Assembly (NCBI RefSeq): GCF_031581025.1
Contig: NZ_JAVLCA010000013.1
Length of the DNA: 59,581 bases
Strand: one strand, 5' to 3'
Source of the DNA: Salibaculum sp031581025
Lineage (GTDB): Bacteria; Pseudomonadota; Alphaproteobacteria; Rhodobacterales; Rhodobacteraceae
Part shown: in pieces, positions 39,194 to 49,177 of the stretch
Numbering within the stretch: the first letter of the stretch is position 1
How the letters are laid out: every line of letters starts with the position of its first letter
Translations under genes and position numbers: made by a program
The notes under the pieces: model-generated
Database searches by the model: none
Told to the model about the DNA's origin: nothing
What the model saw: only the letters and a program-made list of their open reading frames with translations

Positions 39194-40173
39194 GATTCGG
39201 CCCGGTCCCGCTGAGCGCCGCCCGAGGGGCCATCCTGGCGCATTCCGAGGATCTGGGCGGGCGGCGCCTGCGCAAGGGCCGCTGGCTGAGCGACGCCGAC
39301 ATCGCCGCCCTGGCCGCCGCTGGGCGCGAGGCGGTCGTCGTTGCCCGGCTGGACGATGGCGATTTGCACGAGGACATGGCCGCAGACCGGCTGGCCGCCG
39401 CGCTTTGTGGCGACGGCATCGCGCCGCAGGGTCCGGCGGCGACGGGCCGTGTCAACCTGCGCGCCACCGGGCGTGGCGTGCTGCTGGCCGATGCGGCGCG
39501 GGTCGGCGCGCTCAACCGGATTGATCCCATGCTGACGCTGGCCACCCTGCCGCCCTTCCGCCGACTGGTGGCCGGAGACATGGTCGCCACGGTCAAGGTC
39601 ATCTCCTACGGGGTGGCCGAGGCCGCCGTGGCCCGCGCCGAAGCCGCCGGGCGAAGCGCGCTGCGTCTGGCGCGCCCGGTGATCGAGACCGCCACACTGA
39701 TCGAGACTCGCGTGGGGGCCGCCGCCCCGCCCGACAAGGGTCGCCGGGCCATGCGCGCCCGGCTCGATGCGCTGGGCCTGGCGCTGTCGCCGCGGGTCGT
39801 GGTGGCCCACGAGGCCGGTGAGATCGCCCGCGCCATCGCCGCCGCACCGGGGCAGCTGGTGCTGATCCTGACAGCCTCGGCCACCTCGGATATCCGCGAC
39901 ACCGCGCCCGAGGGGCTGTGCCGTGCGGGCGGAACGGTCACGCATTTCGGCATGCCGGTGGACCCCGGCAACCTGCTGTTTCTGGGCGCGCTGGACGACC
40001 GCCCGGTGATCGGCCTGCCCGGATGCGCGCGCAGCCCGGCGATGAACGGGGCAGACTGGGTGCTGGACCGGGTGGCCTGCGGGCTGTCCGTGGGCCCGGA
40101 CGAGATCGCGGAGATGGGCCTGGGCGGCCTGCTCAAGGAAAGCCCGGACCGTGGCCGCCCCCGGGCGGGCTGA
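39190..40173 (+). CDS. Molybdopterin-binding (MoCF) domain protein
   Basis: This 327-residue protein begins MRFGPVPLSAARGAILAHSE. The middle has MoeA-like features ('HEDMAADRLAAALCGDGI', 'TVKVISYGVAEAAV'), and the second half is the MoCF fold ('VLILTASATSDIRDTAPEGL', 'GMPVDPGNLLFLGALDDRPV', 'GLPGCARSPAMNGADWVLDR'). In many relatives this part is fused to a C-terminal cytidylyltransferase domain that makes molybdopterin cytosine dinucleotide. Here the protein ends after 'LLKESPDRGRPRAG', so that domain is missing or encoded elsewhere. It probably prepares cofactor for the CoxSLM enzyme, together with XdhC. Confidence 0.82.
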   Translation: MRFGPVPLSAARGAILAHSEDLGGRRLRKGRWLSDADIAALAAAGREAVVVARLDDGDLHEDMAADRLAAALCGDGIAPQGPAATGRVNLRATGRGVLLADAARVGALNRIDPMLTLATLPPFRRLVAGDMVATVKVISYGVAEAAVARAEAAGRSALRLARPVIETATLIETRVGAAAPPDKGRRAMRARLDALGLALSPRVVVAHEAGEIARAIAAAPGQLVLILTASATSDIRDTAPEGLCRAGGTVTHFGMPVDPGNLLFLGALDDRPVIGLPGCARSPAMNGADWVLDRVACGLSVGPDEIAEMGLGGLLKESPDRGRPRAG

Positions 40174-40282
40174 GGCGCGCCGGGCGATAAGCGACCGATC
40201 CGGGTGGACCGGCAAACTCGGGCTTCCCAAGGGCAGGGCCATCGTGCTTGACTGGTGCCAGACTGACCAAGGGAGGATTGGC

Positions 40283-40768
<486 letters not shown>

Positions 40769-40839
40769 GAATTTTCTGGACGGGTCATTGGCGCAGGGGT
40801 TTGAGGAGAGGCGCCTGCGCCGTGAGGGAGGAGATAGAG

Positions 40840-43212
40840 ATGCCCAAAGATCATGGAGTTGGCGCCAGTTCGGCGCGCCGCGAAGACATCCGGTTCCTGA
40901 CCGGAGGCGGCAAGTATACCGACGATATCGTCCTGCAGGGCCAGACCCACGCGGTCTTTGTCCGCAGCCAGGTGGCCAACGGGGTCATCCGGTCCATCGA
41001 CACCACCGAGGCCGCGGCGATGCCCGGTGTTCTGGCCGTCTTCACCGGGGCGGATTTCGTCGATGTGGGCGGCAATCCCGCCGGCTGGCAGATCAACAGC
41101 CGCGATGGCGAACCGATGAAGGAACCAAAGCGCCCGGTCCTGGCCCATGGCAAGGTGCGCCACGTGGGCGATGCCTATGCCGCCGTGGTGGCCGAGACCG
41201 AGGAGCAGGCCCGCGACGCTGCCGAGGCCATCGTCGCCGAGATCGACGAGGAACCCGCCGTCGTGGACATGGGCCAGGCGCTGGAGGACGGTTCGCCTCT
41301 GGTTCATGACGAGATCGGCACCAACCAGTGCTTCGACTGGGGTTGGATCGAGGATAACCGCGCCGCCACCGACGCGGCGATCAAGAACGCGCCGCATGTC
41401 ACCACGCTGGAACTGGTCAACAACCGGCTGGTGCCCAACGCCATGGAACCGCGCGCCTCGATGGCCGATTACGACCCCGGAACAGGGGATTACACGCTTT
41501 ACACCACGTCGCAGAACCCGCACCTGACGCGGCTGCTGATCTCGGCCTTCGTGCTGGGCATCCCGGAGAACAAGCTCAAGGTGGTTGCCCCGGATGTGGG
41601 CGGGGGCTTCGGCTCGAAGATCTATCACTACGGCGAAGAGGCGCTGGTGCTGGCCGCCGCCAAGAGGATCGGCCGCCCCGTGCGCTGGACGGCGAGCCGC
41701 TCCGAGAGTTTCCTGAGCGATGCCCATGGCCGCGACCACGTCACCAGGATCGAACTGGCCTGCGACACGGACGGCACCTTCCTGGCCTTCCGCACCGAGA
41801 CCATGGCCAATGTCGGCGCCTATCTGTCGAACTTCTCGACCGCGACGCCGACCTTCCTGCATGGTACGCTGATGGCGGGCAACTATGCCGTCCCGAATGT
41901 CTATGTGAACGTCAGGGCGGTCTTTACCAATACCGCGCCGGTGGATGCCTATCGCGGGGCCGGCCGGCCCGAGGCGACATATTCGCTGGAACGCGTCATC
42001 GACATGGCCGCCCGCGAACTGGGGATCGACCCGCTGGAAATCCGCCGCCGCAACTTCGTAAAGCCCGACCAGTTCCCCTTCACCAGCGCCGCCGGTCTCG
42101 AATACGATACCGGCGATTACGGCGCGCTGGTCGACAAGCTTGAAGAGATGATCGACCGTGACGGCTTCGAGGCGCGCCGCCGCGACAGTGCAGCACGCGG
42201 CAAGCTGCGCGGGCTGGGCGTGAACACCTATATCGAGGCCTGCGGCATCGCGCCCTCGAACCTTGTCGGTGTGCTGGGGGCGCGCGTGGGGCTTTACGAT
42301 GCCGCCACCGTGCGGGTGAACGCCACCGGCAATATCGCCGTCATGGTCGGCGCGCACAGCCACGGGCAGGGGCACGAGACCGCCTTTCCGCAGGTGGTGG
42401 CCGACATGCTGGGCGTTGACGAGAACAGCATCGAGATCGTCCATGGGGACACGTCGAAAATTCCCTTCGGAATGGGCACCTACGGGTCGCGCTCTCTGGC
42501 GGTCTGCGGCTCGGCTGTGGTGCGCGCCACGGACAAGATCATCAACAAGGGCAAGAAGATCGCGGCGCATATGCTGGAGGCCTCGGAGGCGGATATCGAG
42601 TTCACCGACGGGCAGTTCAGCGTGGCGGGCACGGACAAATCCGTTGGCTTCGGCGACGTGGCGCTCAAGGCCTATATCCCGCATGATTTCCCGCTGGAGG
42701 AGGTCGAGCCGGGGCTGGAGGAAACCGCCTTTTACGATCCGGCGAACTTCACCTACCCCTCGGGGGCCTATGCCTGCGAGGTCGAGGTGGACCCCGAGAC
42801 CGGCAAGGTGACGATCGAGCGGTTCGCCGCCGCGGATGATTTCGGCAATGTCATCAACCCGATGATCGTGACGGGCCAGGTCCATGGCGGGCTGGCGCAG
42901 GGGATCGGGCAGGCGCTGCTGGAACAGACGACCTACGACGCCGACGGGCAGCTGATCTCGGCCAGCTACATGGATTACGCCATGCCGCGCGCCGATGACG
43001 TGCCCTTCTACAGCGTCGATCATTCCTGTCAGACGCCCTGCACCCACAACCCGTTGGGCGTGAAGGGCTGCGGCGAGGCGGGTGCCATCGGCAGCCCGCC
43101 CTCGGTCGTCAATGCCGTGATCGACGCGCTGCACGCGGGCGGCCATGCCCATGTGACCCATATCGACATGCCGCTGACGCCCGCGCGCGTCTGGTCGGCC
43201 ATCAACACCTGA
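40840..43212 (+). CDS. coxL: Molybdenum hydroxylase large subunit, form II CoxL-like
   Basis: This 790-residue subunit begins MPKDHGVGASSARREDIRFL. The active-site loop is 'VDAYRGAGRPEATYSLERVI': AYRGAGR is the form II signature, not the AYXCSFR of genuine CO dehydrogenase. The enzyme may therefore oxidise something other than CO. Other features are 'DVGGGFGSKIYHYGEEALVL' and 'GVKGCGEAGAIGSPPSVVNA', with the Glu that acts as base. The ATG at 40840 follows ggaggag. CoxM starts 11 bases downstream. Maturation genes xdhC and MoCF lie upstream. Confidence 0.93.
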   Translation: MPKDHGVGASSARREDIRFLTGGGKYTDDIVLQGQTHAVFVRSQVANGVIRSIDTTEAAAMPGVLAVFTGADFVDVGGNPAGWQINSRDGEPMKEPKRPVLAHGKVRHVGDAYAAVVAETEEQARDAAEAIVAEIDEEPAVVDMGQALEDGSPLVHDEIGTNQCFDWGWIEDNRAATDAAIKNAPHVTTLELVNNRLVPNAMEPRASMADYDPGTGDYTLYTTSQNPHLTRLLISAFVLGIPENKLKVVAPDVGGGFGSKIYHYGEEALVLAAAKRIGRPVRWTASRSESFLSDAHGRDHVTRIELACDTDGTFLAFRTETMANVGAYLSNFSTATPTFLHGTLMAGNYAVPNVYVNVRAVFTNTAPVDAYRGAGRPEATYSLERVIDMAARELGIDPLEIRRRNFVKPDQFPFTSAAGLEYDTGDYGALVDKLEEMIDRDGFEARRRDSAARGKLRGLGVNTYIEACGIAPSNLVGVLGARVGLYDAATVRVNATGNIAVMVGAHSHGQGHETAFPQVVADMLGVDENSIEIVHGDTSKIPFGMGTYGSRSLAVCGSAVVRATDKIINKGKKIAAHMLEASEADIEFTDGQFSVAGTDKSVGFGDVALKAYIPHDFPLEEVEPGLEETAFYDPANFTYPSGAYACEVEVDPETGKVTIERFAAADDFGNVINPMIVTGQVHGGLAQGIGQALLEQTTYDADGQLISASYMDYAMPRADDVPFYSVDHSCQTPCTHNPLGVKGCGEAGAIGSPPSVVNAVIDALHAGGHAHVTHIDMPLTPARVWSAINT

Positions 43213-43223
43213 GGAGGCCCCCG

Positions 43224-44012
43224 ATGTATGCATTCGACCTTGAACGGCCCAAGCGGATCGCCGATGCGGTCAAGCTGCTGTCGGAGACGGAGGAAAGCCA
43301 GCCGCTGGGCGGCGGCCAGACCCTGATCCCGACGCTGAAACAGCGGCTGGCCATGCCCGAACGGCTGGTGAGTCTGACCGCGATCCCCGAGATGCAGGGG
43401 GTCTGCACATCCGACGATGGCGCGCTCTGCATCGGCGGGGCGACGACCCATGCGATCGTGGCGGCCCAGGCGGGGGACTACCCGGCGCTGGCCGCGCTTG
43501 CGGCGAACATCGGCGACCCGGCGGTGCGCAATCGCGGCACGATCGGCGGCAGCCTGGCCAACAACGATCCCTCGGCCTGCTATCCGGCGGCGGCGCTGGG
43601 CTCGGGGGCGCGGATCATCACCAACGCGCGCGAGATCGCGGCGGACGACTATTTCCAGGGCATGTTCACCACCGCCCTCGACGATGGCGAGATCATCACC
43701 GAAGTGCGTTTCCCGGTGCCCGAGAAGGCCCATTACGAGAAGTTCGACCAACCGGCCTCGCGTTTCGCGCTGACCGGCGTTTTCGTGGCGAAATACGCCG
43801 ATGGCGTGCGCGTCGCCGTGACCGGGGCCTCGGAAGGCGGCGTGTTCCGCTGGACCGAGGCGGAAGCGGCGCTGTCGGACAACTTCTCGGCCGAGGCGAT
43901 CTCGGGGCTGAGCCTGTCGGGCGATGGCATGATCAGCGATCTGCACGGGTCGGGCGACTATCGCGCGCACTTGGCGAAGGTGCTGACCGGACGGGCCGTC
44001 ACGGCTGCGTGA
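43224..44012 (+). CDS. coxM: Molybdenum hydroxylase medium subunit, FAD-binding (CoxM-like)
   Basis: This 262-residue protein begins MYAFDLERPKRIADAVKLLS. FAD is bound by 'QPLGGGQTLIPTLKQRLAMP' (about residues 29-45) and 'IGDPAVRNRGTIGGSLANND' (about 93-112), both typical of CoxM/xanthine dehydrogenase flavoproteins. It passes electrons from CoxS to a quinone or other acceptor. The C-terminal part is the CO_deh_flav_C fold. It is slightly shorter than CoxM of Oligotropha but complete. It is the last gene of the enzyme operon; a phasin-like gene follows after 66 bases. Confidence 0.93.
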   Translation: MYAFDLERPKRIADAVKLLSETEESQPLGGGQTLIPTLKQRLAMPERLVSLTAIPEMQGVCTSDDGALCIGGATTHAIVAAQAGDYPALAALAANIGDPAVRNRGTIGGSLANNDPSACYPAAALGSGARIITNAREIAADDYFQGMFTTALDDGEIITEVRFPVPEKAHYEKFDQPASRFALTGVFVAKYADGVRVAVTGASEGGVFRWTEAEAALSDNFSAEAISGLSLSGDGMISDLHGSGDYRAHLAKVLTGRAVTAA

Positions 44013-44078
44013 CGGTTTGAGCGGAATCAATGACCCTGGCGGGCAGATATGCCAGACTCGGCCCAAAGGAGGTGCACC

Positions 44079-44456
44079 ATGACCAAGAAGAAAGACACAT
44101 CGAAGGCCCAGGACACGGATGATCCAATGGGTCAGATGCAAGCGATGATGGCCCAGTGGCAGACCATGGGCCTTGGCGGGATGAACGCCATGGGCACGGG
44201 CTGGATGGAGGCCATGTCGGAGATGGGCCGCGAATGGCTGCAGTTCGTGTCCGAGCGCGTGGCCCGCGACGTGGCGTTTCAGCAGCAGATGCTGCAGGCG
44301 AAATCCCCGCAGGACGTGCAGAAGATCCAGTCGGAATTCCTGCAGGCCGCCGTCGAGGACTACACCAAGGAGACCGGCAAGATGGTCGAGTTGAGCCGCA
44401 AGGTCTTCGCGCCGGATGAGGACAGCGGCAGCGGTGAAGAGCCGAAAACGGGGTGA
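44079..44456 (+). CDS. Phasin-like protein
   Basis: This 125-residue protein begins MTKKKDTSKAQDTDDPMGQM. The first 60 residues are Met/Gln/Gly-rich. The rest is a helical phasin core: 'RVARDVAFQQQMLQAKSPQD' and 'VQKIQSEFLQAAVEDYTKET'. The K-S-P-x-D ... Q-x-E-F-x-Q pattern is the phasin_2 signature. Phasins coat polyhydroxyalkanoate granules, but proteins of this type also occur without granules. A very strong Shine-Dalgarno sequence (aaaggaggt) is present. It sits between coxM and the convergent infC and may be independently transcribed. Confidence 0.8.
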   Translation: MTKKKDTSKAQDTDDPMGQMQAMMAQWQTMGLGGMNAMGTGWMEAMSEMGREWLQFVSERVARDVAFQQQMLQAKSPQDVQKIQSEFLQAAVEDYTKETGKMVELSRKVFAPDEDSGSGEEPKTG

Positions 44457-44478
44457 CGACGCGCCGCTGACATGACAA

Positions 44479-44503
44479 GGGCCTCCCCACTGCGGAGAGG
44501 CCC
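44479..44503. terminator. Terminator between the phasin-like gene and infC
   Basis: The stem is gggcctc (44479-44485) / gaggccc (44497-44503) with an 11-base loop, between two convergent stops. There is no long T-run on either side. Confidence 0.5.
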
Positions 44504-44531
44504 ATTCCCTGAAGTCGTGGCTGTCCGGGCC

Positions 44532-45083
44532 TCACCCCTTCTGGGGCAGCGGCCCGATCATCATGACCATCTGGCGGCCTTCCATCTTGGGCATGTTCTC
44601 GACCTTGCCCAGGTCCTTGACGTCCTCGGCCACCCGTTCCAGCAGTTCGCGGCCCAGGTTCTGGTGGGCCATCTCGCGGCCACGAAACCGCAGCGTCACC
44701 TTGACCTTGTCGCCATTGTCGAGGAACCGGGTCACGTTCTTCATCTTGACGGTATAGTCATGTTCGTCGGTATTGGGCCGGAACTTGACCTCTTTGACCT
44801 CGATAACCTTCTGTTTCTTCTTGGCCTCGGATTCCCGCTTCTGCTGTTCGTACTTGTACTTGCCGAAGTCCATGATCTTGCAGACCGGGGGCGTGGCATT
44901 GGGCGAGATCTCGACAAGGTCGAGGCCGACCTCGCCGGCCAGGGTCATGGCCCGGTCGGGGCTGACGACGCCGACATTCTCGCCGTTGGGGCCGATCAGC
45001 CGAATTTCAGGAGCCCGGATGCGATCGTTGACGCGGGGGCCGGTGTCGCGCGTGGGCGGCGCGTTGTGAGGTCTGCGAGCTAT
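44532..45083 (-). CDS. infC: Translation initiation factor IF-3, AUA start codon
   Basis: This is a 183-residue factor if the start is ATA at 45083-45081. The reading gives xARRPHNAPPTRDTGPRVND then 'RIRAPEIRLIGPNGENVG', the normal alphaproteobacterial IF-3 N-terminus, with no ATG or GTG available before residue 47 (45-base-long frames starting at 44948 would remove the N-domain). A ribosome-binding site (aagga) lies 9 bases upstream. The C-domain ('VKVTLRFRGREMAHQNLGRE') is complete. IF-3 rejects non-canonical starts, so the AUA allows autoregulation, as the AUU of E. coli infC does. Confidence 0.92.
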   Translation of the reverse strand: MARRPHNAPPTRDTGPRVNDRIRAPEIRLIGPNGENVGVVSPDRAMTLAGEVGLDLVEISPNATPPVCKIMDFGKYKYEQQKRESEAKKKQKVIEVKEVKFRPNTDEHDYTVKMKNVTRFLDNGDKVKVTLRFRGREMAHQNLGRELLERVAEDVKDLGKVENMPKMEGRQMVMMIGPLPQKG

Positions 45084-45296
45084 GGGTCTTGTCCTTGTGT
45101 CACTAACTTTCGGTTCTGCACGGTAAACGCGCCCCTGCCGGCGTTCAAGGCCCCATTCGCCCGATGACCGCGTTGTTTTTTACACCGGCACGCGGCCACT
45201 GCGCTTACGGCTTTCCAAGACGCTCCGGGCGTGGGATATACCGACCGGAGGTCCGCTTTTGGGGCCGATGCACTGTTTTCTGAAAGGACTGACACA

Positions 45297-46190
45297 ATGC
45301 GTGCGATCATCATCATCGTCGTTGTCGCCGGGCTGGGCTTCTTCGGCTACCAGTATGCGGCCAACGACCGGACCCCTGCCGAGGCCTATGCCGTCCTGAC
45401 GGGTCAGGCCGAAGAGGCCGCGACGGCGGCCAACGACATGGCCGAGAGTGCTGCGGAAACCGCTGACGGCACCGCCGAGGGCGCGTCGGACATGGCCGAG
45501 GATGCCGCGACGGCCGTGGACGAGGCCGTGCAGGATGTCACTGATGGCGCGTCCGAGGCTGCAGAAGGGGTCGCCGACGCGGCAAAGGGGGCCGCGGATA
45601 CCGTGAGCGGCGCCGCTGAGGACGCGGGCGCGGCGGTCTCCGATGCCGTCGAGGGGGCCACGGGAGCCGCCGGCGACGTGGCCGGGGACGCCGCGGATAC
45701 GGCCGGCGAGGCGACCGAGACCGCCACCGAGATGGCCGAGGACGGCACCGCGGCCGCCACCGATGTGGCCGATGACGCGGCCGAGACAGCCGAAGACACC
45801 GTCGAAAGCGCCACGGACATGGCCGATGACGCCGCCGAATCGACCGCTGGCGCCGTTGACGGGGCCACGGACGGCGCGACCGAGACCGCAGATGGCGCGT
45901 CCGATGGCACCGAGGCCGCGACGGATGAGGCTGGCGAAACCACGGCCGAGGCAACCGACGGCGTGACCGGGGACGCGGACACCGCGGCCGAGGCGGCAGA
46001 GGGCGGCGATATCGCCAGCCTGCTGGACGCCGAGAGCTTCGATGCCGAGGCGGTCACCGAGTGGGTCGAGACATCCGATCTCGACCCCGCGGTCAAGCAG
46101 ACGCTGACCTCCGCTGTCGAGCAGGCGGCCGAGGATCCGGACATGGTTCCGGACGTGATCGAGCAGATCCGCGCGGCGGCGGGCCTCTGA
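45297..46190 (+). CDS. Membrane-anchored repetitive acidic Ala-rich protein
   Basis: This 297-residue protein begins MRAIIIIVVVAGLGFFGYQY, one N-terminal transmembrane segment. Residues about 35-245 are almost entirely Ala, Asp, Glu, Thr, Ser and Gly with occasional Val/Met, in imperfect 7-11-residue periods such as 'DMAEDAATAVDEAVQDVTDG' and 'DAAETAEDTVESATDMADDA'. This is the pattern of amphipathic helices of the late-embryogenesis-abundant or apolipoprotein-like type. The last 50 residues ('SLLDAESFDAEAVTEWVETS') look like a small folded domain. It has no recognised family. It is highly acidic and divergent from infC. Confidence 0.78.
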   Translation: MRAIIIIVVVAGLGFFGYQYAANDRTPAEAYAVLTGQAEEAATAANDMAESAAETADGTAEGASDMAEDAATAVDEAVQDVTDGASEAAEGVADAAKGAADTVSGAAEDAGAAVSDAVEGATGAAGDVAGDAADTAGEATETATEMAEDGTAAATDVADDAAETAEDTVESATDMADDAAESTAGAVDGATDGATETADGASDGTEAATDEAGETTAEATDGVTGDADTAAEAAEGGDIASLLDAESFDAEAVTEWVETSDLDPAVKQTLTSAVEQAAEDPDMVPDVIEQIRAAAGL

Positions 46191-46212
46191 GGCGCTGCCA
46201 CCTGATTTGAGA

Positions 46213-46236
46213 GGGGCCGTCCGCGCGGGCGGCCCC
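46213..46236 (+). terminator. Terminator after the repetitive acidic protein gene
   Basis: Arms ggggccg (46213-46219) / cggcccc (46230-46236), with inner ccgc/gcgg pairing, are followed by c-gttt. It lies 22 bases after the stop of the acidic protein gene. Confidence 0.65.
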
Positions 46237-46414
46237 CGTTTCCACCGGTAACGCGGTCCGTGCCTGCAGGACGCCGTGTTCCACCGCCTAGCGGCTCAGC
46301 CCGGCGGGGTGGGTCGCAGCTTGCGCTTGGGGGCCGTGCTGTGGGGTTCCACCCTGCGCACCGGGATGTTCGGGGACTTGTCCTGTGCCGGTCGGCGACG
46401 CGCATGGTGACCCC

Positions 46415-46672
46415 TTAACGGTGGCCGCGCAACTGCACCGAGACCGACCCGGCGCGGGCGTGGCGCGACAAGGTGGTGCCGTCGTTGTCGAAGCAATAGC
46501 TGTCCCGGCCATAAAGCGTCGCCGCGAAGATGCGCGTGACCTCCAGCTCTTTCGTCGTCGGGCGCGACTGGTTTGCCACGACGACCAAAATCACCGCCAC
46601 CGAGATCACGAGCGGCACCTTGGCCCGCAGGACCAGCTTGTGCCCGCAGCTCAGCCGTAGCCGCATCGTCAT
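46415..46672 (-). CDS. Small single-pass membrane protein, unknown
   Basis: This 85-residue protein begins MTMRLRLSCGHKLVLRAKVP. There is one hydrophobic segment ('VPLVISVAVILVVVANQ', about residues 20-36). The soluble tail 'RIFAATLYGRDSYCFDNDGT' has a natural composition, unlike a shadow frame. A gagatggg stretch precedes the start. There is no recognisable family. It is antisense to nothing: the flanking 225 bases on the left and 245 on the right hold no other convincing gene. Confidence 0.5.
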   Translation of the reverse strand: MTMRLRLSCGHKLVLRAKVPLVISVAVILVVVANQSRPTTKELEVTRIFAATLYGRDSYCFDNDGTTLSRHARAGSVSVQLRGHR

Positions 46673-46776
46673 TGCCCATCTCGACCTGGCGATTCGATAC
46701 GTCAGATTCGCGGCGCTGCCAGGGTGTCAGGGTGGGACCGGGAGAGGGGTCTGGGTCGTGTTTAGCGCTATCTCCG

Positions 46777-46791
46777 GTAAGATTTTCTTAC
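46777..46791. promoter_or_regulatory. Inverted repeat upstream of dctP
   Basis: gtaaga (46777-46782) and tcttac (46786-46791) flank ttt. It is AT-rich inside the GC-rich gap 46673-46917, 126 bases before dctP. It is a possible operator for the TRAP transporter operon, as such operons are usually substrate-induced. Confidence 0.35.
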
Positions 46792-46917
46792 AAAATGGCT
46801 TTGCTCCGTGGCATTGGGTGTTTCGCCAAGCGCGTCCTGTGGCTAGTGTTCTGGAACGTCAAACGATCTGCCCAGGCCCCGGGAGAGGGCTGGGTGAACA
46901 AACTTGGGAGGACCAAC

Positions 46918-48006
<1,089 letters not shown>

Positions 48007-48032
48007 GAGCATCGCCCTGCGGGGCGTGCGCA

Positions 48033-48061
48033 CCGGACCCCGCCGTACGCGCGGGGTCCGG
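48033..48061 (+). promoter_or_regulatory. Intercistronic hairpin dctP-dctQ
   Basis: Perfect 10-bp arms ccggaccccg (48033-48042) / cggggtccgg (48052-48061) with a 9-base loop, 27 bases after the dctP stop and without a T-run. Such stems often stabilise the upstream mRNA so that the binding protein outnumbers the membrane subunits. Confidence 0.65.
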
Positions 48062-48117
48062 CCTTCGCCCGCTGTGCCGGGCGGAGGTCCCAGATCTGAC
48101 AACCGAGGGCAGGGGAC

Positions 48118-49158
48118 ATGGAAGAGGACGCCGCGCAGGCCGGGTTCTGGTCATCCTATGATAACGGGTTCACACGCTGGGTGGAACGGTTGCAGGGCAA
48201 CGCCGCCGAAGGGGCCGATCCGATCGCCCCGGCCGAGACCACGCTGGGCGCCCTGGTCGATGCCCTGCTCTGGGTCATCGGCAACATCCTGGAATCGATC
48301 TACAATATCCTCTTTGCGGTCACGCATCCCGGGGTCTGGCTGGACTGGCTGACCTGGACCAACACCACCGAGGACAAAGAGGCGTTGATGCGTGTCGTCT
48401 ATTACGGCGGCTCGACCGAGTTCTTCTTCGCGGTCTTCACGCTGTTCCTGATCCTCACCGCCGTCGGCTTCACCCGCCGCGGATTCATGTGGGCCACTGT
48501 GCGCGTGCTGGAAGGCTTCGCCAACAAGGTGGGCCGGACTTTCGCCTGGGCGGGTCTGCTCATGGTGCTGATCCAGGTGGTCATCATCTTCATGCAGCGG
48601 GTCTTCGCGGTCGCCGAAATTCCCGGCTTCGGCCTGCCCAGCTTCGACGTGAGCTGGTGGGCCGAAAGCCTCAAGCTTTACAACGCCATGATCGTCACGC
48701 TTTGTGTCACCTACACCTTCGTGCAGGGCGGCCACGTTCGGGTGGATCTGATCTATGCCGCCGTCGGCCACCGCGCCAAGCGCATCATCGACATGTTCGG
48801 GTCGCTGATCTTCATGGTGCCCGCCGCGGTGCTGATCTGGATGTACGGCTGGTATTTCCTCTGGCGTCACCTGATCACGCCCAAGCCCAATGCCGGCGAC
48901 ACGCTGGACCGGACGCTGCTCAAGGCCAGGGCGGTGCGCTGGAACGTCGAGACGATCAGCTTCTCGCCCAACGGTTTCAACGCCTACTTCCTGTTCAAGG
49001 TGCTGCTGGTGGCCTTCACGGCGCTGGTGCTGATCCAGGCGGTCGCCTTCTTCTACCGGTCCTGGCTGGAATGGGTCGAGGGCGAGGAGAGCGCGGGGAA
49101 ATACCTCGACAAGGACAGTCTTGGCGCGGGCGAAGAAGCCTATGAAGGCACGCACTAG
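48118..49158 (+). CDS. dctQ: TRAP transporter small permease subunit, large variant
   Basis: This 346-residue DctQ is about twice the usual 170. Hydrophobic segments are seen near 43-65 ('LVDALLWVIGNILESIYNIL'), 100-118 ('TEFFFAVFTLFLILTAVGF'), 140-160, 195-215, 228-250 and 295-320. The core 'YNAMIVTLCVTYTFVQGGHV' and 'HVRVDLIYAAVGHRAKRIID' is the DctQ signature. Extra helices extend both ends. It pairs with the equally oversized DctM. The start codon at 48118 follows gcaggggac. A 19-base gap leads to dctM. Confidence 0.88.
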   Translation: MEEDAAQAGFWSSYDNGFTRWVERLQGNAAEGADPIAPAETTLGALVDALLWVIGNILESIYNILFAVTHPGVWLDWLTWTNTTEDKEALMRVVYYGGSTEFFFAVFTLFLILTAVGFTRRGFMWATVRVLEGFANKVGRTFAWAGLLMVLIQVVIIFMQRVFAVAEIPGFGLPSFDVSWWAESLKLYNAMIVTLCVTYTFVQGGHVRVDLIYAAVGHRAKRIIDMFGSLIFMVPAAVLIWMYGWYFLWRHLITPKPNAGDTLDRTLLKARAVRWNVETISFSPNGFNAYFLFKVLLVAFTALVLIQAVAFFYRSWLEWVEGEESAGKYLDKDSLGAGEEAYEGTH

Positions 49159-49177
49159 GCAATAGGGGCAGGAACAC

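Noticed and set aside
44532..44948. infC starting at the ATG at 44948
   Set aside because: This would remove the conserved N-terminal domain, which is fully encoded upstream from the ATA at 45083.
45404..46405. Minus-strand Ser/Ala/Val-rich open frame
   Set aside because: It is the antisense of the repetitive acidic protein; the repeat keeps all frames open.
46273..46414. Possible small protein with a Lys/Arg/Pro-rich end on the minus strand
   Set aside because: No start codon with a ribosome-binding site and no consistent composition along the frame.
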